A program made the translations under genes and the position numbers. Positions 1 to 9,784 of a DNA stretch of 64,000 nt are shown piece by piece. The stretch is from positions 124,001 to 188,000 of the forward strand of contig CALYBL010000029.1 in the NCBI GenBank assembly GCA_944412495.1, in the 5' to 3' direction. The notes beneath the pieces are model-generated. The model made no database searches. It was not told the DNA's origin and saw only the letters and a list, made by a program, of their open reading frames with translations. Positions within the stretch are counted from its first letter, which is position 1; each line of letters opens with the position of its first letter. This stretch comes from an uncultured Clostridia bacterium (GTDB lineage: Bacteria; Bacillota; Clostridia; Oscillospirales; Acutalibacteraceae).

Positions 1-2841
1 AAGCTCAGCACCGCACTTCGGGCACTTTTTCTCCGGCAAATCAAAGCCGGAGCCGACGCTGCCGTCGGTGAAAAATTCGCTGTATTTGCACTTCGGGCAG
101 ACATAATGCGGAGCCATCGGGTTTACCTCCGATATTCCCGCCATGGCAGCTACCAGCGACGAGCCGACAGACCCCCTCGAGCCGACAAGATATCCGTGCT
201 CCTCCGAATCGGCCACCAGCTTCTGAGCGGTAACGTACATAACCGAGAAGCCGTTGTTTATTATGGAGCCAAGCTCCTTCTCAAGACGCTGCTCTATTAT
301 TTCCGGCAGCGGGTCGCCGTATATCTCCCTCGCCCTGTTCATGGTGGTGGTCTTAAGAGTATCGTCGGCGCCGTCAATAGACGGAGGGAAGTTTCCGTCG
401 GGTATGGGCAGTATGTCGCCGTCTATCATATCGGCGATTTTGTTGGTGTTCGTCACGACAACCTCATATGCCTTTTCCCTGCCTAAGTACTCAAACTCCT
501 TAAGCATTTCGTCGGTGGTGCGCAGATAAAGCGGAGTTGCCCGATCCGCGTCCTTAAAGCCCTGACCCGCCTGCAGTATGGAGCGGTATACCGCATCATC
601 CCTGTCCATAAAGTGTACATCGCAGGTGGCGACGACGGGCTTTTTAAGCTTCTCTCCGAGCCTTACCACAGTCTTGTTGAACTCTCTTATCTGGTTTTCG
701 TCCTTGACTATACCCTCATCGACAAGGAACAAGTTGTTTGAGACAGGCTGTATTTCGAGGTAATCGTAATATTCGGCAATGCTCAAAAGCTCGCCCCATG
801 GCCTGCCGAGCTTTATCGCGTCGTAAAGCTCGCCGGCCTCGCAGGCGCTGCCGAGTATGAGCCCCTCGCGATGCTTGTTGAGCAGCGTTTTGGGTATCAG
901 CGGCTTTTTGTAAAAATAATCCAGATGGGATGCGGAAATAAGCCTGTATAAATTTTTAAGCCCGGCGGCGTTTTTCACAAGGATTATCTGATGCTTTGAC
1001 GGCAGCCTTTTAACGTCAGAGCCGGTAAGCGCCGTATTTATCTCCGACACGGTCTTGCACCCGCCCGGCAGCATTTCCAAAAAGCGCAGGAATATGCGGG
1101 CCAGTATGTCGGCGTCGTCGCAGGCGCGGTGATGGTGGAAATCACCCAGCGACAGAGCTTTAGCCACCGTGTCGAGCTTGTAATTGCGCAAATCCTTCAT
1201 CAGTGCCCGCGCCATTACGACAGTGTCGATGAATGCCGGGTCAAAGGCTATGCCGTGCCGGCCGCACGCCGATTTAATAAAGGATATATCAAAGCTTGCG
1301 TTGTGCGCAACGTAAACGGCGCTCTCGCCTGCAAACTCCAAAAACGAGCGTACGGCCTCCTCCTCCTTAGGCGCATCCTTTACCATTTCGTTTGTGATGC
1401 TGGTGAGCTCTGTTATCTTCTGAGGTATCGGCCGCTCGGGATTGACAAAGGTATTGAACGAAGCCGTTATCTCGCCGTTGACCACCTTGACGGCGCCTAT
1501 TTCGGTAAGACGGTCGTTTGCCGCCGAAAGCCCGGTCGTCTCTACATCAAAAACGACAAACGCGTCCGACGTGGTGTTTAAGCTTTCGCCCGTCACGGCG
1601 CCTATCATATCATTTACAAAATACGCCTCAACACCGTATATCACCTTAAAATCGCCGCCGGACTTGCGTATGCTTTTTACCGCGAGCATTGCTTCCGGAA
1701 AAGCCTGCACTACGCCATGGTCGGTTATGGCAACGGCCCTATGGCCCCATTTGTAGGCGCGGTTTATGAGGTCGGTCGCGCTGGTTATGGCGTCCATGCT
1801 CGACATATTGGTGTGCATGTGCAGCTCAACGCGTTTCTCGTCGGCCGTATCCATGCGCACGTACGGCTCCACCGCCGATATGTCTCTCGGCCTTATGGTG
1901 TATTCCTTTTCAAATGCATCGTCCGTCATGGTGCCGTTTACAAGCACCGTCATGCCGTTTTCCAGTGGGTCGAGCGCTTTGGCGTCGTTTTTCCTGAGAT
2001 ATGTTTTCACCTTATACGACCACGTTTTATCGGTGATGCAGAAGCTTATGCCTATCTTGTCGCCGTTTTTTGTCTCGCGGCGCTCCAAATCAAACACCTT
2101 GCCCCACACCGTCACATTATCGTTAAACGGGGTGATGGATTTCATCTCGATAGGCTTGCCCTTTATCTCTCTGCCGAGCAGCACGACGGCGCTCGACGGA
2201 TAATAATTCATGCTCTCGTCGGGAACACCGTCATGCTCCTTTTTATTAATCGCTGCCTTTGCCTTGCCGCCGGAGCTTAGCGCAGCAGCGGCCGCCCTTT
2301 TCCGTCTCTCCTCTTCGGCCTGCCTTGCAGCCTCGGCCCTTATCCTTTCCGTCTCCTCCTCCGACGCTTCCAATGTGCCTTCAAATACGACATTATATCT
2401 TACGCCGAACTCCTGCTCAATAATGTCAGCTATCTCCTTTTCGAGCCCGAGCTTTGCAACCGCAGTGTACCCTCCATTGCGTATTTTATAGGTAACGGTA
2501 TCGCCCGCTATGCCCGCCTCGGCGCCGTCGAAGAAGCCGTTTACGCGGGAGCTTTTTATCTTGAGCTCGTCTATTACCGCCATTGCGGCGGCGGAGTCAA
2601 ACAAGCCGGAGTCATATTTCACCGCTATCTGAGCTCCGTTTAGCTCAAGGCTCTTTATCAGTGAGAACTGCGCCGCATGCAGTGCGGCAGGAGGAATAAT
2701 ACTCCCGCTGCCAAGTACAATATCCAGCCGCCTTTTTTCTAAGTCAAGACTGCAGCGTGTCACTTCTGCAGCGCCCATGGCCTCTCTGCCTTCATTGCCT
2801 ATGTATTCTCCAAACAAATCAATAAAGCTTTTGTTCCCCAT
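1..2841 (-). CDS. polC: DNA polymerase III alpha subunit, PolC type (partial, C-terminus outside window)
   Basis: This is the replicative polymerase of low-GC Gram-positives, with built-in 3'-5' proofreading. I translated it from an ATG at 2841 with GGAG six bases upstream; the frame stays open for about 947 codons to the left edge (the family is about 1,450 residues). An N-terminal domain is followed by a charged linker and an OB fold at about 235-330. The PHP domain opens near residue 340 (VELHMHTNMSSMDAI). The exonuclease is inserted near residue 430 (DVETTGL), continues with AHNASFD near 515 and ends near 570 with HRACDDAD. The PHP domain then resumes. Exonuclease inserted inside PHP is the PolC signature and excludes DnaE. 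The visible part ends in a two-CxxC metal-binding region (YVCPKCK, KKCPKCG). It lies downstream of ispG, as in many Clostridia. The polymerase active site is not visible. Confidence 0.97.
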   Translation of the reverse strand, partial: MGNKSFIDLFGEYIGNEGREAMGAAEVTRCSLDLEKRRLDIVLGSGSIIPPAALHAAQFSLIKSLELNGAQIAVKYDSGLFDSAAAMAVIDELKIKSSRVNGFFDGAEAGIAGDTVTYKIRNGGYTAVAKLGLEKEIADIIEQEFGVRYNVVFEGTLEASEEETERIRAEAARQAEEERRKRAAAAALSSGGKAKAAINKKEHDGVPDESMNYYPSSAVVLLGREIKGKPIEMKSITPFNDNVTVWGKVFDLERRETKNGDKIGISFCITDKTWSYKVKTYLRKNDAKALDPLENGMTVLVNGTMTDDAFEKEYTIRPRDISAVEPYVRMDTADEKRVELHMHTNMSSMDAITSATDLINRAYKWGHRAVAITDHGVVQAFPEAMLAVKSIRKSGGDFKVIYGVEAYFVNDMIGAVTGESLNTTSDAFVVFDVETTGLSAANDRLTEIGAVKVVNGEITASFNTFVNPERPIPQKITELTSITNEMVKDAPKEEEAVRSFLEFAGESAVYVAHNASFDISFIKSACGRHGIAFDPAFIDTVVMARALMKDLRNYKLDTVAKALSLGDFHHHRACDDADILARIFLRFLEMLPGGCKTVSEINTALTGSDVKRLPSKHQIILVKNAAGLKNLYRLISASHLDYFYKKPLIPKTLLNKHREGLILGSACEAGELYDAIKLGRPWGELLSIAEYYDYLEIQPVSNNLFLVDEGIVKDENQIREFNKTVVRLGEKLKKPVVATCDVHFMDRDDAVYRSILQAGQGFKDADRATPLYLRTTDEMLKEFEYLGREKAYEVVVTNTNKIADMIDGDILPIPDGNFPPSIDGADDTLKTTTMNRAREIYGDPLPEIIEQRLEKELGSIINNGFSVMYVTAQKLVADSEEHGYLVGSRGSVGSSLVAAMAGISEVNPMAPHYVCPKCKYSEFFTDGSVGSGFDLPEKKCPKCGAEL

Positions 2842-3396
2842 TATTTTCTCCGTAAATCCAATATTTTTATGTTTATGTCCTTAGGATATTCACCGTATGC
2901 AGCGGACGAATACAGCCGCAGGCCATCCACCGCCACCCGTCAATGCCCTTGCATCAGTCAGGACATATCCGCATGTGCGCAGGCGGCAGTCTCAATGCCG
3001 AAAGTGTGTATTTCCCGGGCAAGCATTAAATACAACTGCCTTCCGCCGGCCGCGCAGTCAAACCGGCGCTGCCCATTTCTTCACCAGTCTCCGGCACATG
3101 AAAAATATCCGTATTGTCAGGTAAAAGCAACGAGAGCAAAGCAGACAGCTCACTTAAATTCTGTTCTGTGAAATCACAGAATTTTCAATAACATTTTCTT
3201 AAATATAGCATACGCCAATTTATAATACAAATAAATAAAAATAAATCTCCGATGATGCTCGCCTGTTTGTCAAATAGCCCGTCTGAATATTAACCTGCAA
3301 GCGCAGTCTTTCCCGTCCGCTTGATATTATAATTTGAAGATATGTCGCATTTTCGCCGCATGCTGTATGCCGGAAATGTACCCGTCATAACACGCC
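2842..3396. other. Spacer between ispG and polC, no gene seen
   Basis: This 555-base stretch has no reading frame with both a ribosome-binding site and protein-like composition. It holds a short AT-rich hairpin at 3156-3184 (arms AAATTCTGT and ACAGAATTT) without a T-run, and an AT-rich tract at 3186-3240 that could contain the polC promoter. I could not pick a convincing -35/-10 pair. Confidence 0.5.
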
Positions 3397-4446
3397 TCAC
3401 AGCTTGTCAATCTCCGCCATCAGCTCGTCCACAAGCCTTGACTGCGGGACACGCCGCAGTATTTCTCCCTTCCTGATTATCACGCCGCAGTCCTTGCCGC
3501 CGGCTATGCCTATATCGGCGTGCGACGCCTCGCCGGGACCGTTCACCTCACAGCCCATTACCGCGACTGTAATATCCTTTGTACAGCCCTCAAGCCGCCT
3601 TTCCACCTCTTTTGCAAGGGAGATGAGGTCTATCCTTGTCCGGCCGCAGGTCGGGCATGAGATAAGCATGGGTCCGCCCTTCCTTCTTCCTATGGCCTTG
3701 AGTATGTCGCGTGCGGCGTATACCTCCTCTGCCGGGTCATCGGTTAGAGACACCCGTATGGTGTCGCCTATGCCGCTCAGCAGCAGCCCGCCTATTCCGG
3801 CCGCAGATTTTATGACGCCCATATGCTTTGTGCCCGCCTCGGTCACGCCTAAATGCAGCGGATAATCACACTTCTCACTAAGCCTTTTATACGCTTCAAA
3901 CATCGTCGGAACGTCAGATGACTTTATTGAAACTATTATATCGTAAAACTCCAGCTCCTCAAGCAGCGATATGTTGTAAAGCGTGCTGTCCACCAGCGCG
4001 TCAACGCACGGCGCTCCGTATTTTTTCAGCAGATGCTTCTCGAGTGAGCCGGCGTTTACGCCTATTCTTATCGGCAGCCTTTTTTTTGCGCAGGCCGAGG
4101 CCACCTTCTCAACTTTGTCCCTGCTTCCAATGTTGCCGGGATTTATCCTTATCTTGTCAGCGCCCGCCTCAACAGCCTCAAGCGCCAGCCTGTAATCAAA
4201 ATGTATATCCGCCACTACCGGCATATTCGTTTTTTCTTTGAGTCTATATATTATGTCGACCGATTCCCTGTCCGGCACCGCCGCTCTTATTATCTGGCAG
4301 CCAATGCTTTCCAGCCGCATCGCCTGCTGTACATTCGCTTCCGCGTCATGCGGCGGCGCATTGAGCATTGACTGTATCGAAACCTCCGCTCCTCCGCCGA
4401 CAGCTATGCTCCCCACCTTGACTCGTCTGGTTTTATGTATACTCAT
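3397..4446 (-). CDS. ispG: 4-hydroxy-3-methylbut-2-enyl diphosphate synthase (IspG/GcpE)
   Basis: This enzyme carries out the next-to-last step of the MEP isoprenoid pathway. It reductively opens methylerythritol cyclodiphosphate to HMBPP with a [4Fe-4S] cluster. The 349-residue length is normal for the bacterial family. The N-terminal TIM-barrel part is recognisable (VGGGAEVSIQSML, VADIHFDYRLA, KIRINPGNIG). The C-terminal part carries the cluster cysteines in CPTCGRTR and in MGCEVNGPGEA. The ATG at 4446 follows AGGAG. It shares the region with dxr, another MEP enzyme, so isoprenoid supply sits beside undecaprenyl diphosphate synthase. Confidence 0.97.
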   Translation of the reverse strand: MSIHKTRRVKVGSIAVGGGAEVSIQSMLNAPPHDAEANVQQAMRLESIGCQIIRAAVPDRESVDIIYRLKEKTNMPVVADIHFDYRLALEAVEAGADKIRINPGNIGSRDKVEKVASACAKKRLPIRIGVNAGSLEKHLLKKYGAPCVDALVDSTLYNISLLEELEFYDIIVSIKSSDVPTMFEAYKRLSEKCDYPLHLGVTEAGTKHMGVIKSAAGIGGLLLSGIGDTIRVSLTDDPAEEVYAARDILKAIGRRKGGPMLISCPTCGRTRIDLISLAKEVERRLEGCTKDITVAVMGCEVNGPGEASHADIGIAGGKDCGVIIRKGEILRRVPQSRLVDELMAEIDKL

Positions 4447-5521
4447 TTTTGCTTTCTCCTCTCAAAAGGGACGGCCGCAAAGCATTGTGCGGCATTTATC
4501 CGTAACAGCAGAGTTTATTTAGAAGCATTCCTGCAAAAAGTGCACAAGCTTCTACGGCAAAATATATCGTGATAATACGACGGCTTGCGCTTTGCCAAAA
4601 CTATTTGCTGTCTGCGTAAAGGGGCTGCCAAATTCGCCATGATGCACCTTTGCCGGCAAATGCAGATTCACTGCCGAATATAATAAATAAGGACTCTCAC
4701 ATGTCCTGTAAGGCCAATTATAATGCCTTTGTATTGCTTTGACAATTCGTAAATGCTTTCCCAGACAGAGCATAACCGTCGGTTTAAAATCTATATAAAA
4801 AGCACGCTTCGATAAATCTTAAAAATCATGCCGTAATATCTGCTTTCTGCCAACTTGCTCTGCAATATACAGTCAAGCAGCACCGTTTGAAAATGTGGTA
4901 GATTTTAATTTCAGCCGCCACATTTGCAGCACACCGCATTTATGCCAAAATTTTCTGCCCACTGAAAGCTCAATCGTATTTTCAGCTTGAACCGGCAGAA
5001 CAAGCAAAAAAATTATGTAAACTTATCAGCTTGCATAAAGCTCTGCTTAAAGCATTATGTCTGCGGTGCGCCAGACGGACAAAATTTTGCTCAAATTAAA
5101 TCAATAATAAAAAATACGCTTGGCACGCTGGGACGTATGGTCCAAAAATATCAAGCATATTTTATATAAGAATTATGTAAAGCACCTTCATCTTTAAGAG
5201 CAGCCGGTGCAATTCTCAGAATCACACCGGCCGGCTGATATAATTATAACATACAAGCAGTAAAAAAGAAGGGATAAATTTAAAAATTTTCTATCTCTTC
5301 GTTGTCAAAGCTATAAAGCGGCGTCCGCCCCGTTTCACATGTCAATAACAGACGCAAAGCCAACTGCTTTATCATGCCAAGGCCACACGCTGGAAATTAT
5401 GCTTTCAGAGTGAGAAAATGCAGAGCATAAAAATATTTGCATACAGTGTTTTTGCCTTGCATCAGCGAAGTCCTGACGTTATTCATAAGCACCGTGACGG
5501 ATATTTTTCACACATAAAGGC
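4447..5521. other. Long spacer between rseP and ispG, no gene seen
   Basis: More than 1 kb lies between two genes that are usually close together. Open frames here (for example minus-strand 4552-4773) have no ribosome-binding site and no family resemblance. An imperfect hairpin lies at about 5204-5237 (CAGCC/GGCTG outer arms, GGTG/CACC inner arms) followed by an AT-rich tract. It may be decayed DNA. Confidence 0.5.
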
Positions 5522-6580
5522 TTATCCGCCGGTGAATATTCTGAAAAAGTCGTGGAATATCAGCACCACTGAGAGCACAAGCAGCAGTGCAAGTCCCGCA
5601 AGGTGAATATATGCCTCGTATTTTTTTGGCACCGGCCGCCGCGCGATTCCCTCTATTATCAGGAAAAGAAGGCGTCCGCCGTCGAGGCCCGGAATCGGGA
5701 GCAGGTTGAATATGCCGAGGTTTATTGTTATGAGCGCCGCTATCCACAAAAATGTATCCAGTCCATACGCAGCCGCCTGCGAAACCTGCTGCACCATGCC
5801 GACAGGGCCGGCCATGTCGTCGAGCCCGTACTGTCCCGTAAGCATTCCGCCTATCGACGAATATATCATTCTCATCATGGATATGGAGTCCCAGAAGGAA
5901 TAGGATATGACGGTGCCGATATTTTTCTCAGCGCGCGCCACTTTAAAGTCAAGGGCAGGATAACCGTTTTCAGCGCCGAACTGTATATCGAGATCTATTA
6001 CCTCGCCGTCGCGCTTTACCTGCATCTGCACATTTCCGTCGGCAGAGCTTGCAGCGTAATAGGTTATATCATCGGTAACAAAAACCCTGCTTCCGTTTAC
6101 CGATATAATCTTATCGCCCTCCATAAGTCCATACGACGGGCTCACGGCATCTTCGTTAAACTGCGCAACGGTAGTTGTGCCAATCACCGGCGTTGCCGCC
6201 GTCATTATGACCACTATAATAAAGCCGAGCAGTATATTGAAAAGCGCGCCGGCAACGGTTATTATAATGCGGCGCCAAACCGGCTTTTTCCCAAATGCCT
6301 TATTATCCTCGCTGTCGTCGTCCTCTCCCTCCATAGCGCAGTATCCGCCAAGCGGCAGCCATCTAACGGAGTATTTCGTTTCACCTTTGCCAAATGAAAA
6401 CATTTTGGGGCCAAACCCTATAGAAAATTCGTTTACCCTGACACCCATCAGCTTCGCTGCCAGAAAATGTCCGAGCTCGTGTATTAATATAAAAAATAAA
6501 AATATGGCAATGGCGGCCAATATCGGCCAAACGGTTGACCATATCGACGCTGCGGTAGCAAGAATTCCGATGGTTACCAC
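5522..6580 (-). CDS. rseP: RIP metalloprotease, site-2 protease family (RseP/RasP)
   Basis: This is an intramembrane zinc protease that cleaves membrane-embedded anti-sigma factors and remnant signal peptides. The catalytic HELGH motif lies in the first membrane segment near residue 35, and the second zinc-site motif is LDGGR near residue 302. A PDZ domain lies between (about 130-210, with GDKIISVNGSRVF). Several hydrophobic helices follow the family topology, and the 352-residue length is typical. The GTG at 6580 sits directly beside AGAGG, so the true start may be a few codons further in. A TATAAT box lies just upstream. It keeps the usual dxr-rseP-ispG order. Confidence 0.95.
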   Translation of the reverse strand: MVTIGILATAASIWSTVWPILAAIAIFLFFILIHELGHFLAAKLMGVRVNEFSIGFGPKMFSFGKGETKYSVRWLPLGGYCAMEGEDDDSEDNKAFGKKPVWRRIIITVAGALFNILLGFIIVVIMTAATPVIGTTTVAQFNEDAVSPSYGLMEGDKIISVNGSRVFVTDDITYYAASSADGNVQMQVKRDGEVIDLDIQFGAENGYPALDFKVARAEKNIGTVISYSFWDSISMMRMIYSSIGGMLTGQYGLDDMAGPVGMVQQVSQAAAYGLDTFLWIAALITINLGIFNLLPIPGLDGGRLLFLIIEGIARRPVPKKYEAYIHLAGLALLLVLSVVLIFHDFFRIFTGG

Positions 6581-6894
6581 CTCTGTGCAAATAATTATAC
6601 TTTACATTGTAACTGCAAAAATTGTCTTATTAATAAATATACTATTAAATTTTTGACTTTATTAAAAAAGTTAAATCTGCCTATCTTCCACATTAATAAG
6701 AGAAACCGCAGCCCGGCATATAAAAATTGCAGCCACGCTCTAAATCAGTGCAAAACGCATCACTGCACAACTGATTCATTTCCCGCATAGGCAGATATCG
6801 GGATGCGTACAAAGCCGTCTTTGGTAATGCCGTACTTAAAGCAATAATACTCGCGGCAATTATAAAATTTATTTACCAACAGAGCATCAATTAA
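6581..6894. other. Spacer between dxr and rseP
   Basis: No coding sequence is apparent. A minus-strand TATAAT at about 6595-6600 lies just before the rseP start and could be a -10 element. No clear -35 accompanies it. The rest is AT-rich and featureless to my eye. Confidence 0.4.
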
Positions 6895-8037
6895 TCAGCG
6901 GTATAATTCGGTGACAAAGCTGCGCGCCGCCTCGTCCGCCGCGAGTATATCCTCAATAGTATCGGCTCTTTTGCCCCTTATATTATCAACAGCGCTTTTA
7001 ACCGCATCGGTTATATCCGAAAAGCCAATGCGTCCATTGAGGAAGAGCGCGACCGCCGCCTCGTTTGCGCCGTTGAGTATTGCAGGCGCGGCGCCGCCGG
7101 ATTTAAAGGCTGCGCGGCATATCGACATTGCCTCAAAGGCTTCGTCATCCGGACTGTAAAAGGTCATTCTTCCTATTTTGGCAAGCTCAAGACGCTCGAC
7201 CTCCGATGGATACCGCTTCGGATATGTAAAGGCGTATTGTATGGCGGTGCGCATGTCCGGCACGCCCATCTGACCTATAACCGAGCCGTCCTCATATTCC
7301 ACGGCGGAGTGCAGTATGCTCTCGCGGTGTATTACCACACGTATATCGTCTACGCTTATCCCGAACAAATGCGCCGCCTCTATTATCTCAAGTCCCTTGT
7401 TCATCATTGTCGCAGAGTCAACGGTAATTTTTGCGCCCATGCTCCAGCTCGGATGCTTTAATGCCTGTGCTGCCGTCACATTCTTCAGCTGCTCTCTGTC
7501 AAATCCGAAAAACGGACCTCCGGATGCTGTCAGTATAATAGATTTAAGCCTGTTGTCCCCGTTGCCCGCCATAGACTGAAAGATAGCTGAATGCTCGCTG
7601 TCCACCGGCAAAATATCAACACCGTATTCTTTCGCCATTGGCATTATTATATGCCCCGCAGTAACCAGCGTCTCCTTATTGGCGAGCGCTATATCCTTGC
7701 CCGTCCTTATTGCCTCAGCCGTCGGCCTAAGCCCGGCGACGCCCACTATAGCGCTGAGCGCTATATCACCTTGTTTGCAGACCGCCGCTTCGCAAACGCC
7801 GTCACTTCCGGAGAGCACCTTCGTGCCGGTATCGGCTACGCGCGCCTTAAGCTCGGCTGCCTTTTTCTCGTCGGCGACGGCAGCTACACCCGGACTAAAC
7901 TCCCTTATCTGACGCTCCATCAGCTCAATATTGCTGCCGGCGGCAATGGCCGCCACCCTCAGTCCGAGATGCCTGCATACGCTGAGCGCCTGCCTGCCTA
8001 TCGAGCCGGTCGAGCCTAAAATTATTACATTTCTCAT
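6895..8037 (-). CDS. dxr: 1-deoxy-D-xylulose-5-phosphate reductoisomerase
   Basis: This is the first committed enzyme of the MEP pathway: NADPH-dependent rearrangement and reduction of DXP to methylerythritol phosphate in the cytosol. The NADPH-binding glycine-rich stretch ILGSTGSIG is at residues 6-14. The domain also contains NKETLVTAG and the metal- and substrate-binding PVDSEHSA. The inhibitor-loop region SWSMGAKITVDSATMMNKG is intact, followed by the C-terminal helical domain. The 380-residue length is normal. It lies upstream of rseP and ispG on the same strand. Confidence 0.97.
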   Translation of the reverse strand: MRNVIILGSTGSIGRQALSVCRHLGLRVAAIAAGSNIELMERQIREFSPGVAAVADEKKAAELKARVADTGTKVLSGSDGVCEAAVCKQGDIALSAIVGVAGLRPTAEAIRTGKDIALANKETLVTAGHIIMPMAKEYGVDILPVDSEHSAIFQSMAGNGDNRLKSIILTASGGPFFGFDREQLKNVTAAQALKHPSWSMGAKITVDSATMMNKGLEIIEAAHLFGISVDDIRVVIHRESILHSAVEYEDGSVIGQMGVPDMRTAIQYAFTYPKRYPSEVERLELAKIGRMTFYSPDDEAFEAMSICRAAFKSGGAAPAILNGANEAAVALFLNGRIGFSDITDAVKSAVDNIRGKRADTIEDILAADEAARSFVTELYR

Positions 8038-8244
8038 CTTAACGCCCGCCTAAAAATATGCTTATAAATTTCACGGCCGCAGCCGGTGATTTTACCCGCA
8101 CGTTTTTGCTCCTGCACTCAGACCGCCTTCGTAAAGCACCTTTAAGCCTTGAAATGAAAGTTCAAGGGCTTAAGCTTATATCAGAAGCCTTTTGGCAAGA
8201 CCGTTTTAAAGCTTTGTCATGATTTTTCCGGCTCTGCGTCCGAT

Positions 8245-8808
8245 TCACAATTCCACAAACGGAAATTTGGCTTTTAAAAATGCCCGGTATTCGGGCTCAC
8301 TTTCGGCTTTTTTATATTCCTCTGTCACCGTGCGGCGTATCCATTTGAGCTTTTCCCCGCTGTTTTCCTCAAAGCTTTTTACAATAATCTTTCCGGATTC
8401 GGCAGCCAGCATTATAGCGTCATAGGCGTCGTGCACCGCTTCACAGCCGGTGATCCTGACATCTCTCTCCGTGATAACGGAAAACGGTATATCCGGACTG
8501 CGCCGCATATCACGTGCCGTGTCCGCCGTATATATAAAGCCCGGCACGCCCTTATATGTGTCGGCTGTTGCATTCGGATAATATTCCTCTAATATCAGCC
8601 TGCCGCCGGCAAAGCCGTAGCTTGCCCACTTGTGATATATGCCGGTATGGCTTATTCCCGCCTGACGGCAATATCTTTCAACTGCATTGCTGAGATATAC
8701 CAGCACGTTTTCGCGTCTGAGCGACATATAAACCAGCGGCCGGCCGTGATTTGACACATGCGGCGTCAAGACCTCCAGCCCGGCCGTTTGAGATGCATGG
8801 TAAAGCAT
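8245..8808 (-). CDS. Conserved hypothetical protein between cdsA and dxr
   Basis: This is a 187-residue soluble protein that I cannot assign a function. The start is the ATG at 8808, six bases after AGGAG; a longer open frame extends upstream but overlaps cdsA antisense-like sequence and is not credible. The N-terminus (LYHASQTAGLEVLTPHVS, then LVYMS and VLVYLS) resembles small Firmicutes proteins of unknown function. Its 'LYHAS...G...L.P' layout is reminiscent of the first strand of ADP-ribosyltransferase folds, but that is a weak inference. It has no signal peptide or membrane segment. It is co-oriented with cdsA 50 bases upstream, so it is probably cotranscribed. Confidence 0.8.
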   Translation of the reverse strand: MLYHASQTAGLEVLTPHVSNHGRPLVYMSLRRENVLVYLSNAVERYCRQAGISHTGIYHKWASYGFAGGRLILEEYYPNATADTYKGVPGFIYTADTARDMRRSPDIPFSVITERDVRITGCEAVHDAYDAIMLAAESGKIIVKSFEENSGEKLKWIRRTVTEEYKKAESEPEYRAFLKAKFPFVEL

Positions 8809-8858
8809 TTGGCACTCCTTAATCCTGCTGAACGCGCACACCGCAGGCAGGCAAGTTA

Positions 8859-9704
8859 TTACCTGATAACTATCGGCAGCAGCGGAAGCATGACGTAAAG
8901 CAGCGGCGCCACAAGTAAAAGGCTGTCGAATCTGTCGAGCACGCCGCCGTGCCCCGGCATTATATTTCCGAAATCCTTGATATTGCAGGAGCGCTTTATA
9001 AATGACATCGCAAGGTCGCCGACTATCGCCGCCACCGCGCACAGCACGCCGTAAATTGCCACCGCTATATAATTTATGTGTCCGGCGTCCTTGAGATAGA
9101 ACATGCTGTATACAAATGATATCAGCATAAGTCCGGCCACATTTGCGACTATTCCGCCGACCGCGCCCTCCCACGTTTTATGAGGGCTTATTGTGGGTGC
9201 CATTTTGTGTTTTCCGAGGAAGCGCCCGACAAAATAGGCGCCGGCGTCCGCAATCCACGCGCCTCCAACCGCAAATACAATGAAAAACGCACCGTCTATG
9301 GGCTGCAGGTTATATACCTCGCTTTCGGGCAAATCTCTTAAATAAATAATACTCGAAAACGCAAAGGATATAACCACGTTCATCATAAAGACAAGACCTA
9401 TATGCTCTATCTTTACCTTTTGCTTTAGCATAATTACAAAAAGGGCAATTATAAACAGCAAAATACACACCTTACTTGCGTCGTTTGAGTAAGGTGTGCG
9501 GAAAAACGGCACCGCAAACGCAAACACCATGTTTACAATAAGCAGCGGTATGTTATTGATATACTTTGTAGCGATAAATATTTCCCAAATGGCAATAACG
9601 CTGAGTATGCTGACAGCTATGTTAAGCACTATCCCGCCTGAAAAAAATAAAATCACAATGAAAAACGCTATACCAACCGCCGCGGTTATCAATCTCTTTT
9701 TCAT
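8859..9704 (-). CDS. cdsA: Phosphatidate cytidylyltransferase
   Basis: This integral membrane enzyme makes CDP-diacylglycerol from phosphatidic acid and CTP, feeding all phospholipid synthesis. Its 281 residues carry about eight hydrophobic segments. The family signature is in the last third: SPHKTWEGAVGG, then GDLAMSFIKRS, then DFGNIMPGHGGVLDRFDS with the metal-binding aspartates. The ATG at 9704 opens a positively charged N-terminus. It lies 80 bases after uppS, and this pairing of undecaprenyl phosphate and phospholipid synthesis is conserved in bacteria. Confidence 0.97.
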   Translation of the reverse strand: MKKRLITAAVGIAFFIVILFFSGGIVLNIAVSILSVIAIWEIFIATKYINNIPLLIVNMVFAFAVPFFRTPYSNDASKVCILLFIIALFVIMLKQKVKIEHIGLVFMMNVVISFAFSSIIYLRDLPESEVYNLQPIDGAFFIVFAVGGAWIADAGAYFVGRFLGKHKMAPTISPHKTWEGAVGGIVANVAGLMLISFVYSMFYLKDAGHINYIAVAIYGVLCAVAAIVGDLAMSFIKRSCNIKDFGNIMPGHGGVLDRFDSLLLVAPLLYVMLPLLPIVIR

Positions 9705-9784
9705 TAAGGCTCCCTTCCATAGCAGTCAGCTATATATTTTTTATTTCTAATTTATATTGCAAATCCCAATGTGAGGCTTTAAAA

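Noticed and set aside
4552..4773. Minus-strand open frame of 73 codons in the spacer upstream of ispG
   Set aside because: No ribosome-binding site and no resemblance to a known small protein; kept only as part of the spacer description.
5603..6397. Plus-strand open frame of 264 codons opposite rseP
   Set aside because: It is antisense to a well-supported protease gene with complete motifs, and the predicted protein has no recognisable feature.
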